DNA from: Pithys albifrons albifrons
Taxonomy: Eukaryota; Chordata; Aves; Passeriformes; Thamnophilidae
DNA length: 64,000 nt
Direction: 5' to 3'
NCBI RefSeq assembly: GCF_047495875.1
Contig: NC_092474.1
Location: 124,001 to 188,000 of the forward strand
Below the pieces are notes generated by a model. That model saw only the letters and a list, made by a program, of their open reading frames with translations. It was not told the origin of the DNA and ran no database searches. Below are positions 25,538-37,910 of the stretch, piece by piece. The translations under genes were made by a program, and so were the position numbers. How positions within the stretch are numbered: the first letter of the stretch is position 1; each line of letters starts with the position of its first letter.

Positions 25538-25829
25538 ATCTCTGTGGGGGTCTCTGGGGTGTCTCCGGAGCATCTCTGGTGGTCTCTGGGGTTCTCTGGA
25601 GGTCTCTGTGGGATCTATGGGGGTCTCTGGTGGATCTATGAGGGGTTCCTGTAGGTCCCTGGGGTCCTCTGCGGGTCCCAAGGTGGGTCCCTGGGGGTCT
25701 CTGGAGGTCCCTGGGGGTCTCGGAGGGGTTTCTCGTGATCTCTGGAGGGGTCTCTGGAGGTCCCTGGGGGGCATCTCGTGATCTCTGGGCGGTCTGTGGG
25801 GGTCCCTGGGGGGTCCCTGAGGGTCTCTG

Positions 25830-27690
25830 GGGGTCTCTGGGAGTCTCTGGGGGTGTCTGGGGATTTCTGGGGGGGCCCCGGGGATCCCCAGGGGAGTTCT
25901 TTGGGGGTCACAGGGGGCGTCTCTGGTGGATCTATGAGGGGTTCCTGTGGGTCCCTGGGGGATCTCTGAGAGTCTCTGGGGGTCTCTGGGGGTCTCTATG
26001 AGTCTATGGGGGTGTCTGAGGGTCCCTGGGGGGTCTCTGGGAGTCTCTGGGGGTGTCTGGGGGTTTCTGGGGGGTCCCAGGAGATCCCCAGGGGAGTTCT
26101 TTGGGGGTCACGGGTGGGTCTCTAGGGACCTGCAGGGATCCCTAGGTGGTCCCTGGAGGGGTCCCTGGGGCGTCCCTGGGGGGTCTCTGAGAGTCTCTGG
26201 GGGTCTCAGGAGGGTCTCTGGGGGTCTCTGGAGGGTCTCTGGGGGTCCCTGAGGGTCTCTGGGGGTGTCTGGGGGTCCCTGGAGGGGTCTGGGGGTCTCT
26301 GGGGATCTCTGGGGGTCTCTGCGGGCATCTGAGGGTTCCTGGCGGGTGTCTGGGAGTCTCTGGGGGTCCCTCAGGGGTCTCTGTGGGTCCCTGAGGGGTC
26401 TCTGGGAGTTTCTGGGGGCCCCTGGGAGTCTCTGGGGGTGTCTGGGGGTCTGTTGGGGTCCTTGGGCGGTCCCTGGTGATCTATGGAGGGTCTCTGGGGG
26501 TCCCTGGGGGATCTCGGCGGGTGTCTGGGAGTCCCTGGAGGTCTCTGAGAATCTCTGGGGGGTCTCTAATGGTCCCTGGGGGGTCTCTGAGGGGTCTCTG
26601 GGGCTTTCTGGTGGTCCCTGGGGGGTCCGTGGGGGTCTCTGCGGGTCTCTCGGAGTCTCTGGGGTCTCTGGAGGTCCCTGGGGGGTCTCTGAGGATTTCT
26701 GGGAGTCTCTGTGGTGTCTGGGAGTCTCTGGGGGTCCCTGAGGGGTCTCTGCGGGTCCCTGAGGGATCTCTGGGAGTTTCTGAGGGCCCCTGGGAGTCCC
26801 TGGGGGGTGTCTGGAGGTCTAGGGGGGTCCCTGGGGTGTCTGGGAGTGTCTGGGGGTCTCTGACAGTCTCTGGGGGGTCTCTGGGGGAAACTGGGGGTTC
26901 TCTGGGAGATCTCTGTAGCGTCCTGGGGGTCCCTGGGGGGGGTCCCTGGGGGTCCCTGGGAGTGTCTGGGAATCTCTGGGGTCTCTGGGCGTCCCTGTGG
27001 AGTCCCTGGGGGGGTCCTCTGGGGGTCTCTGAGGTCCCCAGGAAGGATGGCCGAGGGACGGCATTTCGAGCACCGGGGGTCCCCGAAGCGGGGGGTTGCC
27101 GAGGGGCGACACCTCGGGCGCCGGGGCTCCACAAGGGGGTTCCCCGAGGGACGACATTTCGGGCACCGGGGGTCCCCAAGGGGGTTCCCCGAGGGATGAC
27201 ATTTCGGGCACCGGGGATCTCTGTGGGGGTCTCTGGGGTGTCTCCGGAGCATCTCTGGTGGTCTCTGGGGTTCTCTGGAGGTCTCTGTGGGATCTATGGG
27301 GGTCTCTGGTGGATCTATGAGGGGTTCCTGTGGGTCCCTGGGGTCCTCTGCGGGTCCCAAGGTGGGTCCCTGGGGGTCTCTGGAGGTCCCTGGGGGTCTC
27401 GGAGGGGTTTCTCGTGATCTCTGGAGGGGTCTCTGGAGGTCCCTGGGGGGCATCTTGTGATCTCTGGGCGGTCTATGGGGGTCCCTGGGGGGTCCCTGAG
27501 GGTCCCTGGGGGTCTCTGTGAGTCTCTGGGGGTGTCTGGGGATTTCTGGGGGGTCCCAGGAGATCCCCAGGGGAGTTCTTTGGGGGTCACAGGGGGGGTC
27601 TCTGGGGATCTGTGGGGGTCCCTAGGGGGTCTCTGGGGGTCCCTGTGGGATCTCTGGGGGATCTCTGAGAGTCTCTAAGGGTCTCTGGGG
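25830..27690. repeat. Duplicated segment C (copy 1; copy 2 at about 29870-31730)
   Basis: About 1.9 kb almost identical at exactly 4,043 bp offset. Both copies carry the CAGGAAGGATGGCC header and GATCTCTAATGGTCC-type decamer variants. Long block 18 lies between the copies. Confidence 0.78.
27036..27216. repeat. 45-bp repeat block 17 (4 units, short type)
   Basis: Header variant CCCCAGGAAGGATGGCC and CCCCGAAGCGGGGGG in unit 1. Both recur in block 19, 4,043 bp downstream. Confidence 0.9.
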
Positions 27691-28685
27691 GGTCTCTGGG
27701 GGTCCCTGGGGGTCTCTGGTGGTCCCTGGAGGGGTCTGGGGGTCTCTGGGGATCTCTGGGGGTCTCTGGGGGCATCTGAGGGTCCCTGGCGGGTGTCTGG
27801 GGGTCTCTGGGGGTCCCTGGGGGGTCTCGGCGTGTGTCTGGGAGTCCCTGAAGGTCTCTGAGAGTCTCTGGGGGGTCTCTGGGGGTCCTTGGGGGTCCCG
27901 GGAGGGGTCTGGGGGTCTCTGGGGATCTCTGGGGGTCTCTGGGGGCATCTGACGGTTCCTGGCGGGTGTCTGGAAGTCTCTGGGGGTCCCTCAGGGGTCT
28001 CTGCGGGTGCCTGAGGGGTCTCTGGGAGTTTCTGGGGGCCCCTGGGAGTCCCTGGGGGTGTCTGGGGGTCTGTGGGGGTCCTTGGGCGGTCCCTGGTGAT
28101 CTATGGAGGGTCTCTGGGGGTCCCTGGGGGATCTCGGCGGGTGTCTGGGAGTCCCTGGAGGTCTCTGAGAATCCCTGGGGGGTCTCTGGTGGTCCCGGGG
28201 GGGTCCGTGGGGGCTTCTGGGGATCTCTTGGAGTCTCTGGGGTCTCTGGAGGTTCCTGGGGGGTCTCTGAGGGTTTCTGGGAGTCTCTGTGGTGTCTGGC
28301 AGTCTCTGGGGGTCCCTGAGGGGTCTCTGCGGGTCCCTGAGGGATCTCTGGGAGTTTCTGGGGGCCCCTGGGAGTCTCTGGGGGTGTCTGGGGGTCTGCG
28401 GGGGTCCTTGGGCGGTCCCTGGTGATCTATGGGGAGTCTCTGGGGGTCCCTGGGGAGTCCCAGTGGGCTCTCTGGAGGTCCCTGGGGGGTTTCTGAGAGT
28501 CTCTGGAGGTCCCTGGGGGGCCCCTGGGGGGGGCCCTGGGGGTCCGTGGGGGCGTCTGGGAGTCCCTGGGGGGTGTCTGGAGGTCTAGGGGGGTCCCTGG
28601 GGTGTCTGGGGGTGTCTGGGGGTCTCTGACAGTCTCTGTGGGGTCTCTGGGGGAAACTGGGGGTTCTCTGGGAGATCTCTGTAGC

Positions 28686-29580
28686 GGGGGTTGCCGAGGG
28701 GCGACACCTCGGGGGCCGGGGCTCCCCAAAGTGGGGTTGCCGAGGGGCGAGCCCTCGGGCGCCGGGGTTCCCCAAGGGGGCGTTGCCGAGGGGCGTCGCC
28801 TCGGACGCCGGGGCTCCCCAAGGGGGGCTTGCCGAGGGGCGACACCTCGGGGGCCGGGGCTCCCCCAAGGGGGGGTTACCGAGGGGCGACACCTCGGGCG
28901 CCGGGGGTCCCCAAGGGGGGTTCCCGACGGACGACATTTTGGGCACCGGGGGTCCCCAAGGGGGGTTCCCGACGGACGACATTTTGGGCACCGGGGGTCC
29001 CCAAGGGGGTTCCCCGACGGACGACATTTTGGGCACCGGGGGTCCCCAAGGGGGGTTCCCGACGGACGACATTTTGGGCACCGGGGGTCCCCAAGGGGGT
29101 TCCCCGACGGACGACATTTTGGGCACCGGGGGTCCCCAAGGGGGTTCCCCGACGGACGACATTTTGGGCACCGGGGGTCCCCAAGGGGGTTCCCCGACGG
29201 ACGACATTTTGGGCACCGGGGGTCCCCAAGGGGGTTCCCCGACGGACGACATTTTGGGCACCGGGGGTCCCCAAGGGGGGTTCCCGACGGACGACATTTT
29301 GGGCACCGGGGGTCCCCAAGGGGGTTCTCCGAGGGACGACATTTTGGGCACCGGGGGTCCCCAAGGGGGTTCCCCGACGGACGACATTTTGGGCACCGGG
29401 GGTCCCCAAGGGGGTTCTCCGAGGGACGACATTTCGGGCACCGGGGTCCCCAAGGGGGTTCTCCGAGGGGCGACACCTCGGGCGCCGGGGCTCCACAAGG
29501 GGGTTCCCCGAGGGACGACATTTCGGGCACCGGGGGTCCCCAAGGGGGTTGTCCGAAGGACGACATTTCGGGCACCGGGG
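28686..29580. repeat. 45-bp repeat block 18 (about 20 units, long type)
   Basis: Second large expansion, organised like block 3: CACCTCGG-type units first, then runs of GACGGACGACATTTTGGG, then GAGGGACGACATTTCGGG units. Units with AAGGGGGGTTCCCGACGG and AAGGGGGTTCCCCGACGG alternate irregularly, so the order of variants is a readable map of the array. Confidence 0.93.
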
Positions 29581-31078
29581 ATCTCTGTGGGGGTCTCTGG
29601 GGTGTCTCCGGAGCATCTCTGGTGGTCTCTGGGGTTCTCTGGAGGTCTCTGTGGGATCTATGGGGGTCTCTGGTGGATCTATGAGGGGTTCCTGTGGGTC
29701 CCTGGGGTCCTCTGCGGGTCCCAAGGTGGGTCCCTGGGGGTCTCTGAAGGTCCCTGGGGGTCTCGGAGGGGTTTCTCGTGATCTCTGGAGGGGTCTCTGG
29801 AGGTCCCTGGGGGCCATCTCGTGATCTCTGGGCGGTCTATGGGGGTCCCTGAGGGGTCCCTGAGGGTCTCTGGGGGTCTCTGGGAGTCTCTGGGGGTGTC
29901 TGGGGATTTCTGGGGGGGCCCCGGGGATCCCCAGGGGAGTTCTTTGGGGGTCACAGGGGGCGTCTCTGGTGGATCTATGAGGGGTTCCTGTGGGTCCCTG
30001 GGGGATCTCTGAGAGTCTCTGGGGGTCTCTGGGGGTCTCTATGAGTCTATGGGGGTGTCTGAGGGTCCCTGGGGGGTCTCTGGGAGTCTCTGGGGGTGTC
30101 TGGGGGTTTCTGGGGGGTCCCAGGAGATCCCCAGGGGAGTTCTTTGGGGGTCACGGGTGGGTCTCTAGGGACCTGCAGGGATCCCTAGGTGGTCCCTGGA
30201 GGGGTCCCTGGGGCGTCCCTGGGGGGTCTCTGAGAGTCTCTGGGGGTCTCAGGAGGGTCTCTGGGGGTCTCTGGAGGGTCTCTGGGGGTCCCTGAGGGTC
30301 TCTGGGGGTGTCTGGGGGTCCCTGGAGGGGTCTGGGGGTCTCTGGGGATCTCTGGGGGTCTCTGCGGGCATCTGAGGGTTCCTGGCGGGTGTCTGGGAGT
30401 CTCTGGGGGTCCCTCAGGGGTCTCTGTGGGTCCCTGAGGGGTCTCTGGGAGTTTCTGGGGGCCCCTGGGAGTCTCTGGGGGTGTCTGGGGGTCTGTTGGG
30501 GTCCTTGGGCGGTCCCTGGGGATCTATGGAGGGTCTCTGGGGGTCCCTGGGGGATCTCGGCGGGTGTCTGGGAGTCCCTGGAGGTCTCTGAGAATCTCTG
30601 GGGGGTCTCTAATGGTCCCTGGGGGGTCTCTGAGGGGTCTCTGGGGCTTTCTGGTGGTCCCTGGGGGGTCCGTGGGGGTCTCTGCGGGTCTCTCGGAGTC
30701 TCTGGGGTCTCTGGAGGTCCCTGGGGGGTCTCTGAGGATTTCTGGGAGTCTCTGTGGTGTCTGGGAGTCTCTGGGGGTCCCTGAGGGATCTCTGCGGGTC
30801 CCTGAGGGATCTCTGGGAGTTTCTGAGGGCCCCTGGGAGTCCCTGGGGGGTGTCTGGAGGTCTAGGGGGGTCCCTGGGGTGTCTGGGAGTGTCTGGGGGT
30901 CTCTGACAGTCTCTGGGGGGTCTCTGGGGGAAACTGGGGGTTCTCTGGGAGATCTCTGTAGCGTCCTGGGGGTCCCTGGGGGGGGTCCCTGGGTGTCCCA
31001 GGGAGTGTCTGGGAATCTCTGGGGTCTCTGGGCGTCCCTGTGGAGTCCCTGGGGGGGTCCTCTGGGGGTCTCTGAGGT

Positions 31079-31259
31079 CCCCAGGAAGGATGGCCGAGGG
31101 ACGGCATTTCGAGCACCGGGGGTCCCCGAAGCGGGGGGTTGCCGAGGGGCGACACCTCGGGCGCCGGGGCTCCACAAGGGGGTTCCCCGAGGGACGACAT
31201 TTCGGGCACCGGGGGTCCCCAAGGGGGTTCCCCGAGGGATGACATTTCGGGCACCGGGG
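31079..31259. repeat. 45-bp repeat block 19 (4 units, short type)
   Basis: Copy of block 17, including the CAGGAAGGATGGCC header and GAAGCGGGGGG. Confidence 0.9.
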
Positions 31260-32471
31260 ATCTCTGTGGGGGTCTCTGGGGTGTCTCCGGAGCATCTCTG
31301 GTGGTCTCTGGGGTTCTCTGGAGGTCTCTGTGGGATCTATGGGGGTCTCTGGTGGATCTATGAGGGGTTCCTGTGGGTCCCTGGGGTCCTCTGCGGGTCC
31401 CAAGGTGGGTCCCTGGGGGTCTCTGGAGGTCCCTGGGGGTCTCGGAGGGGTTTCTCGTGATCTCTGGAGGGGTCTCTGGAGGTCCCTGGGGGGCATCTTG
31501 TGATCTCTGGGCGGTCTATGGGGGTCCCTGGGGGGTCCCTGAGGGTCCCTGGGGGTCTCTGTGAGTCTCTGGGGGTGTCTGGGGATTTCTGGGGGGTCCC
31601 AGGAGATCCCCAGGGGAGTTCTTTGGGGGTCACAGGGGGGTCTCTGGGGATCTGTGGGGGTCCCTAGGGGGTCTCTGGGGGTCCCTGTGCGATCTCTGGG
31701 GGATCTCTGAGAGTCTCTAAGGGTCTCTGGGGGGTCTCTGAGGGTCTCTGGTGGTCCCTGGAGGGGTCTGGGGGTCTCTGGGGATCTCTGGGGGTCTCTG
31801 GGGGCATCTGAGGGTCCCTGGCGGGTGTCTGGAAGTCTCTGGGGGTCCCTGAGGGGTCTCTGCGGGTCCCTGAGGGGTCTCTGGGAGTTTCTGGGGGCCC
31901 CTGGGAGTCCCTGGGGGTGTCTGGGGGTCTGTGGGGGTCATTGGGCGGTCCCTGGCGATCTATGGATGGTCTCTGGGGGTCCCTGGGGGGTCTCGGCGGG
32001 TGTCTGGGAGTCCCTGGAGGTCTCTGAGAATCTCTGGGGGGTCTCTGGTGGTCCCGGGGGGGTCTGTGGGGGCTTCTGGGGATCTCTTGGAGTCTCTGGG
32101 GTCTCTGGAGGTCCCTGGGGGGTCTCTGAGGATTTCTGGGAGTCTCTGTGGTGTCTGGGAGTCTCTGGGGGTCCCTGAGGGGTCTCTGCGGGTCCCTGAG
32201 GGATCTCTGGGAGTTTCTGAGGGCCCCTGGGAGTCCCTGGGGGGTGTCTGGAGGTCTAGGGGGGTCCCTGGGGTGTCTGGGGGTGTCTGGGGGTCTCTGA
32301 CAGTCTCTGGGGGGTCTCTGGGGGAAACTGGGGGTTCTCTGGGAGATCTCTGTAGCGTCCTGGGGGTCCCTGGGGGGGTCCCTGGGTGTCCCTGGGAGTG
32401 TCTGGGAATCTCTGGGGTCTCTGGGGGTCCCTTTGGAGTCCCTGGGGGGGTCCTCTGGGGGTCTCTGGGGC

Positions 32472-32652
32472 CCCCAAGGAGGTTGTCCGAGGGACGGCAT
32501 TTCGAGCACCGGGGGTCCCCGAAGGGGGGGGTTGCCGAGGGGCGACACCTCGGGCGCCGGGGCTCCACAAGGGGGTTCCCCGAGGGACGACATTTCGGGC
32601 ACCGGGGGTCCCCAAGGGGGTTCCCCAAGGGATGACATTTCGGGCACCGGGG
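32472..32652. repeat. 45-bp repeat block 20 (4 units, short type)
   Basis: Four units. Header variant GGAGGTTGTCCGAGG; last unit begins CCCCAAGGGATGACATT, as in block 5. Confidence 0.9.
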
Positions 32653-33803
32653 ATCTCTGTGGGGGTCTCTGGGGTGTCTCCGGAGCATCTCTGCTGGTCT
32701 CTGGGGTTCTCTGGAGGTCTCTGTGGGATCTATGGGGGTCTCTGGTGGATCTATGAGGGGTTCCTGTGGGTCCCTGGGGTCCTCTGCGGGTCCCAAGGTG
32801 GGTCCCTGGGGGTCTCTGGAGGTCCCTGGGGGTCTCGGAGGGGTTTCTCGTGATCTCTGAAGGGGTCTCTGGAGGTCCCTGGGGGGCATCTTGTGATCTC
32901 TGGGCGGTCTATGGGGGTCCCTGGGGGGTCCCTGAGGGTCCCTGGGGGTCTCTGTGAGTCTCTGGGGGTGTCTGGGGATTTCTGGGGGGTCCCAGGAGAT
33001 CCCCAGGGGAGTTCTTTGGTGGTCACAGGGGGGGTCTCTGGGGATCTGTGGGGGTCCCTAGGGGGTCCTTGGGGGTCCCTGTGGGATCTCTGGGAGATCT
33101 CTGAGAGTCTCTAAGGGTCTCTGGGGGGTCCCTGGGGGTCCCTGGGGGTCTCTGGTGGTCCCTGGAGGGGTCTGGGGGTCTCTGGGGATCTCTGGGGGTC
33201 TCTGGGGGCATCTGAGGGTCCCTGGCGGGTGTCTGGAAGTCTCTGGGGGTCCCTCAGGGGTCTCTGCGGGTCCCTGAGGGGTCTCTGGGAGTTTCTGGGG
33301 GCCCCTGGGAGTCCCTGGGGGTGTCTGGGGGTCTGTGGGGGTCATTGGGCGGTCCCTGGCGATCTATGGATGGTCTCTGGGGGTCCCTGGGGGGTCTCGG
33401 CGGGTGTCTGGGAGTCCCTGGAGGTCTCTGAGAATCTCTGGGGGGTCTCTGGTGGTCCCGGGGGGGTCTGTGGGGGCTTCTGGGGATCTCTTGGAGTCTC
33501 TGGGGTCTCTGGAGGTCCCTGGGGGGTCTCTGAGGATTTCTGGGAGTCTCTGTGGTGTCTGGGAGTCTCTGGGGGTCCCTGAGGGGTCTCTGCGGGTCCC
33601 TGAGGGATCTCTGGGAGTTTCTGAGGGCCCCTGGGAGTCCCTGGGGGGTGTCTGGAGGTCTAGGGGGGTCCCTGGGGTGTCTGGGGGTGTCTGGGGGTCT
33701 CTGACAGTCTCTGGGGGGTCTCTGGGGGAAACTGGGGGTTCTCTGGGAGATCTCTGTAGCGTCCTGGGGGTCCCTGGGGGCGTCCTCTGGGGGTCTCTGG
33801 GGC

Positions 33804-33984
33804 CCCCAAGGAGGTTGGCCGAGGGACGGCATTTCGAGCACCGGGGGTCCCCGAAGGGGGGGGTTGCCGAGGGGCGACACCTCGGGCGCCGGGGCTCCAC
33901 AAGGGGGTTCCCCGAGGGACGACATTTCGGGCACCGGGGGTCCCCAAGGGGGTTCCTCAAGGGATGACATTTCGGGCACCGGGG
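33804..33984. repeat. 45-bp repeat block 21 (4 units, short type)
   Basis: Four units. The last begins TTCCTCAAGGGATGACATT. The spacer between landmark and header is about 70 bp shorter than in its neighbour, block 20. Confidence 0.9.
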
Positions 33985-35099
33985 ATCTCTGTGGGGGTCT
34001 CTGGGGTGTCTCCGGAGCATCTCTGGTGGTCTCTGGGGTTCTCTGGAGGTCTCTGTGGGATCTATGGGGGTCTCTGGTGGATCTATGAGGGGTTCCTGTG
34101 GGTCCCTGGGGTCCTCTGCGGGTCCCAAGGTGGGTCCCTGGGGGTCTCTGGAGGTCCCTGGGGGTCTCGGAGGGGTTTCTCGTGATCTCTGGAGGGGTCT
34201 CTGGAGGTCCCTGGGGGGCATCTTGTGATCTCTGGGCGGTCTATGGGGGTCCCTGGGGGGTCCCTGAGGGTCCCTGGGGGTCTCTGTGAGTCTCTGGGAG
34301 TGTCTGGGGATTTCTGGGGGGTCCCAGGAGATCCCCAGGGGAGTTCTTTGGGGGTCACAGGGGGGGTCTCTGGGGATCTGTGGGGGTCCCTAGGGGGTCC
34401 TTGGGGGTCCCTGTGCGATCTCTGGGGGATCTCTGAGAGTCTCTAAGGGTCTCTGGGGGGTCTCTGGGGGTCCCTGGGGGTCTCTGGTGGTCCCTGGAGG
34501 GGTCTGGGGGTCTCTGGGGATCTCTGGGGGTCTCTGGGGGCATCTGAGGGTCCCTGGCGGGTGTCTGGGGGTGTCTGGGGGTCTCTGGGGGGTCTCGGCG
34601 TGTGTCTGGGAGTCCCTGGAGGTCTCTGAGAGTCTCTGGGGGGTCTCTGGGGGTCCCTGGGGATCCCTGCGGGTCTCTGGGGGTGTCTGGGGGTCCCTGG
34701 AGGGGTCTGGGGGTCTCTGGGGATCTCTGGGGGTCTCTGGGGGCATCTGAGGGTCCCTGGCGGGTGTCTGGAAGTCTCTGGGGGTCCCTCAGGGGTCTCT
34801 GCGGGTCCCTGAGGGGTCTCTGGGAGTTTCTGGGGGCCCCTGGGAGTCTCTGGGGGTGTCTGGGGGTCTGTGGGGGTCCTTGGGCGGTCCCTGGTTATCT
34901 ATGGATGGTCTCTGGGGGTCCCTGGGGGGTCTCGGCGGGTGTCTGGAAGTCCCTGGAGGTCTCTGAGAATCTCTGGGGGGTCTCTGGTGGTCCCGGGGGG
35001 GTCTGTGGGGGCTTCTGGGGATCTCTTGGAGTCTCTGGGGTCTCTGGAGGTCCCTGGGGGGTCTCTGAGGGTTTCTGGGAGTCTCTGGGGTGTCTGGCA

Positions 35100-37620
35100 G
35101 TCTCTGGGGGTCCCTGAGGGGTCTCTGCGGGTCCCTGAGGGATCTCCGGGAGTTTCTGGGGGCTCCTGGGAGTCTCTGGGGGTGTCTGGGGGTCTGCGGG
35201 GGTCCTTGGGCAGTCCCTGGTGATCTATGGGGAGTCTCTGGGGGTCCCTGGGGAGTCCCAGTGGGCTCTCTGGAGGTCCCTGGGGGGTTTCTGAGAGTCT
35301 CTGGGGGTCCCTGGGGGGCCCCTGGGGGGGCCCTGGGGGTCCGTGGGGGCGTCTGGGAGTCCCTGGGGGGTGTCTGGAGGTCTAGGGGGGTCCCTGGGGT
35401 GTCTGGGGGTGTCTGGGGGTCTCTGACAGTCTCGGGGGGGTCTCTGGGGGAAACTGGGGGTTCTCTGGGAGATCTCTGTAGCGGGGGTTGCCGAGGGGCG
35501 ACACCTCGGGGGCCGGGGCTCCCCAAAGTGGGGTTGCCGAGGGGCGAGCCCTCGGGCGCCGGGGTTCCCCAAGGGAGCGTTGCCGAGGGGCGTCGCCTCG
35601 GACGCCGGGGCTCCCCAAGGGGGGCTTGCCGAGGGGCGACACCTCGGGGCAGGGGCTCCCCCAAGGGGGGATTACCGAGGGGCGACACCTCGGGCGCCGG
35701 GGGTCCCCAAGGGGGGTTCCCGACGGACGACATTTTGGGCACCGGGGGTCCCCAAGGGGGGTTCCCGACGGACGACATTTTGGGCACCGGGGGGTCCCCA
35801 AGGGGGTTCCCCGACGGACGACATTTTGGGCACCGGGGGTCCCCAAGGGGGGTTCCCGACGGACGACATTTTGGGCACCGGGGGTCCCCAAGGGGGTTCC
35901 CCGACGGACGACATTTCGGGCACCGGGGGTCCCCAAGGGGGTTCTCCGAGGGGCGACACCTCGGGCGCCGGGGCTCCCCAAGGGGGTTCCCCGAGGGACG
36001 ACATTTCGGGCACCGGGGGTCCCCAAGGGGGTTCCCCGAGGGACGACATTTCGGGAACCGGGGATCTCTGTGGGGGTCTCTGGGGTGTCTCCGGAGCATC
36101 TCTGCTGGTCTCTGGGGTTCTCTGGAGGTCTCTGTGGGATCTATGGGGGTCTCTGGTGGATCTATGAGGGGTTCCTGTGGGTCCCTGGGGTCCTCTGCGG
36201 GTCCCAAGGTGGGTCCCTGGGGGTCTCTGGAGGTCCCTGGGGGTCTCGGAGGGGTTTCTCGTGATCTCTGGAGGGGTCTCTGGAGGTCCCTGGGGGGCAT
36301 CTCGTGATCTCTGAGCGGTCTATGGGGGTCCTTGGGGGGTCCCTGAGGGTCTCTGGGGGTCTCTGGGAGTCTCTGGGGGTGTCTGGGGATTTCTGGGGGG
36401 TCCGAGGGGATCCCCAGGGGAGTTCTTTGGGGGTCGCAGAGGGGTCTCTGGTATATCTATGAGGGGTTCCTGTGGGTCCCTGGGGGATCTCTGAGAGTCT
36501 CTGGGGGTCTCTATGAGTCTCTGGGGGTGTCTGAGGGTCCCTGGGGGGTCTCTGGGAGTCTCTGAGCGTGTCTGGGGGTTTCTGGGGGGTCCCAGGAGAT
36601 CCCCAGGGGAGTTCTTTGGGGGTCACAGGGGGGGTCTCTAGGGACCTGTGGGGATCCCTAGGGGGTCCTTGGGGGTCCCTGTGGGGTCCCTGGGGGATCT
36701 CTGAGAGTCTCTGGGGGTCTCTGGAGGGTCTCTGGGGGTCCCTGAGGGTTTCTGGGGGTGTCTGGGGGTCCCTGGAGGGGTCTGGGGGTCTCTGGGGATC
36801 TCTGGGGGTCTCTGGGGGCATCTGAGGGTCCCTGGCGGGTGTCTGGGGGTCTCTGGGGGTTTCTGGGGGGTCTCGGCGTGTGTCTCGGAGCCCCTGGGGG
36901 ATCTCTGAGAGTCTCTGGGGGGTTTCTGCGGGTCCCTGGAGGTCTCTGGGAATCTCTGGGGGTGTCTGGGTGTCCCTGGAGGGGTGTGGGGGTCTCTGGG
37001 AATCTCTGGGGGTCTCTGGGGGCATCTGAGGGTTCCTGGCGGGTGTCTGGGAGTCTCTGGGGGTCCCTCAGGGGTCTCTGCGGGTCCCTGAGGGTTTCTG
37101 GGGATCTCTGGGGGCCCCTGGGAGTCTCTGGGGGTGTCTGGGGGTCTGTGGGGGTCCTTGGGCGGTCCCTGGTGATCTATGGAGGGTCTCTGGGGGTCCC
37201 TGGGGGGTCTCGGCGTGTGTCTGGGAGTCCCTGGAGGTCTCTGAGAATCTCTGGGGGGTCTCTGGAGGTCCCTGGGGGGTCTCTGGGAGGTCTCTGGGGC
37301 TTTCTGGTGGTCCCTGGGTGGTCCGTGGGGGTCTCTGGGGGTCTCTTGGAGTCTCTGGGATCTCTGGAGGTCCCTGGGGCGTCTCTGAGGGTTTCTGGGA
37401 GTCTCTGGGGTGTCTGGGAGTCTCTGGGGGTCCCTGAGGGGTCTCTGCGGGTCCCTGAGGCATCTCTGGGAGTTTCTGAGGGCCCCTGGGAGTCCCTGGG
37501 GGGTGTCTGGAGGTCTAGGGGGGTCCCTGGGGTGTCTGAGGGTGTCTGGGGGTCTCTGACAGTCTCTGGGGGGGTCTCTGGGGGAAACTGGGGATTCTCT
37601 GGGAGATCTCTGTAGCGTCC
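35100..37620. repeat. Duplicated segment D (copy 1; copy 2 at about 40440-42960)
   Basis: About 2.5 kb aligned at 5,341 bp offset. It includes the 13-unit long blocks 22/25 and the shared GGGGGTCGCAG variant downstream. Confidence 0.75.
35483..36063. repeat. 45-bp repeat block 22 (about 13 units, long type)
   Basis: Long-type junction. Private changes include CAAGGGAGCGTTGCC, CACCTCGGGGCAGGGGCTCC and an extra G in CACCGGGGGGTCCCC. The extra G and the short CTCGGGGCAGG would shift any reading frame. Confidence 0.92.
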
Positions 37621-37730
37621 TGGGGGTCCCTGGGGGGTCCCTGGGTGTCCCTGGGAGTGTCTGGGAATCTCTGGGGTCTCTGGGGGTCCCTTTGAAGTCC
37701 CTGGGGGGGTCCTCTGGGGGTCTCTGGGGT

Positions 37731-37910
37731 CCCCAAGGAGGTTGGCCTAGGGACGGCATTTCGGGCACCGGGGGTCCCCGAAGGGGGGGGTTGCCGAGGG
37801 GCGACACCTCGGGCGCCGGGGCTCCACAAGGGGGTTCCCCGAGGGACACATTTCGGGCACCGGGGGTCCCCAAGGGGGTTCCCCGAGGGACGACATTTCG
37901 GGAACTGGGG
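37731..37910. repeat. 45-bp repeat block 23 (4 units, short type)
   Basis: Four units with a header change GGTTGGCCTAGGGACGG and a one-base deletion (GAGGGACACATTTCGG), followed by GGGAACTGGGG. The single-base deletion is further evidence that the block is not protein coding. Confidence 0.9.
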
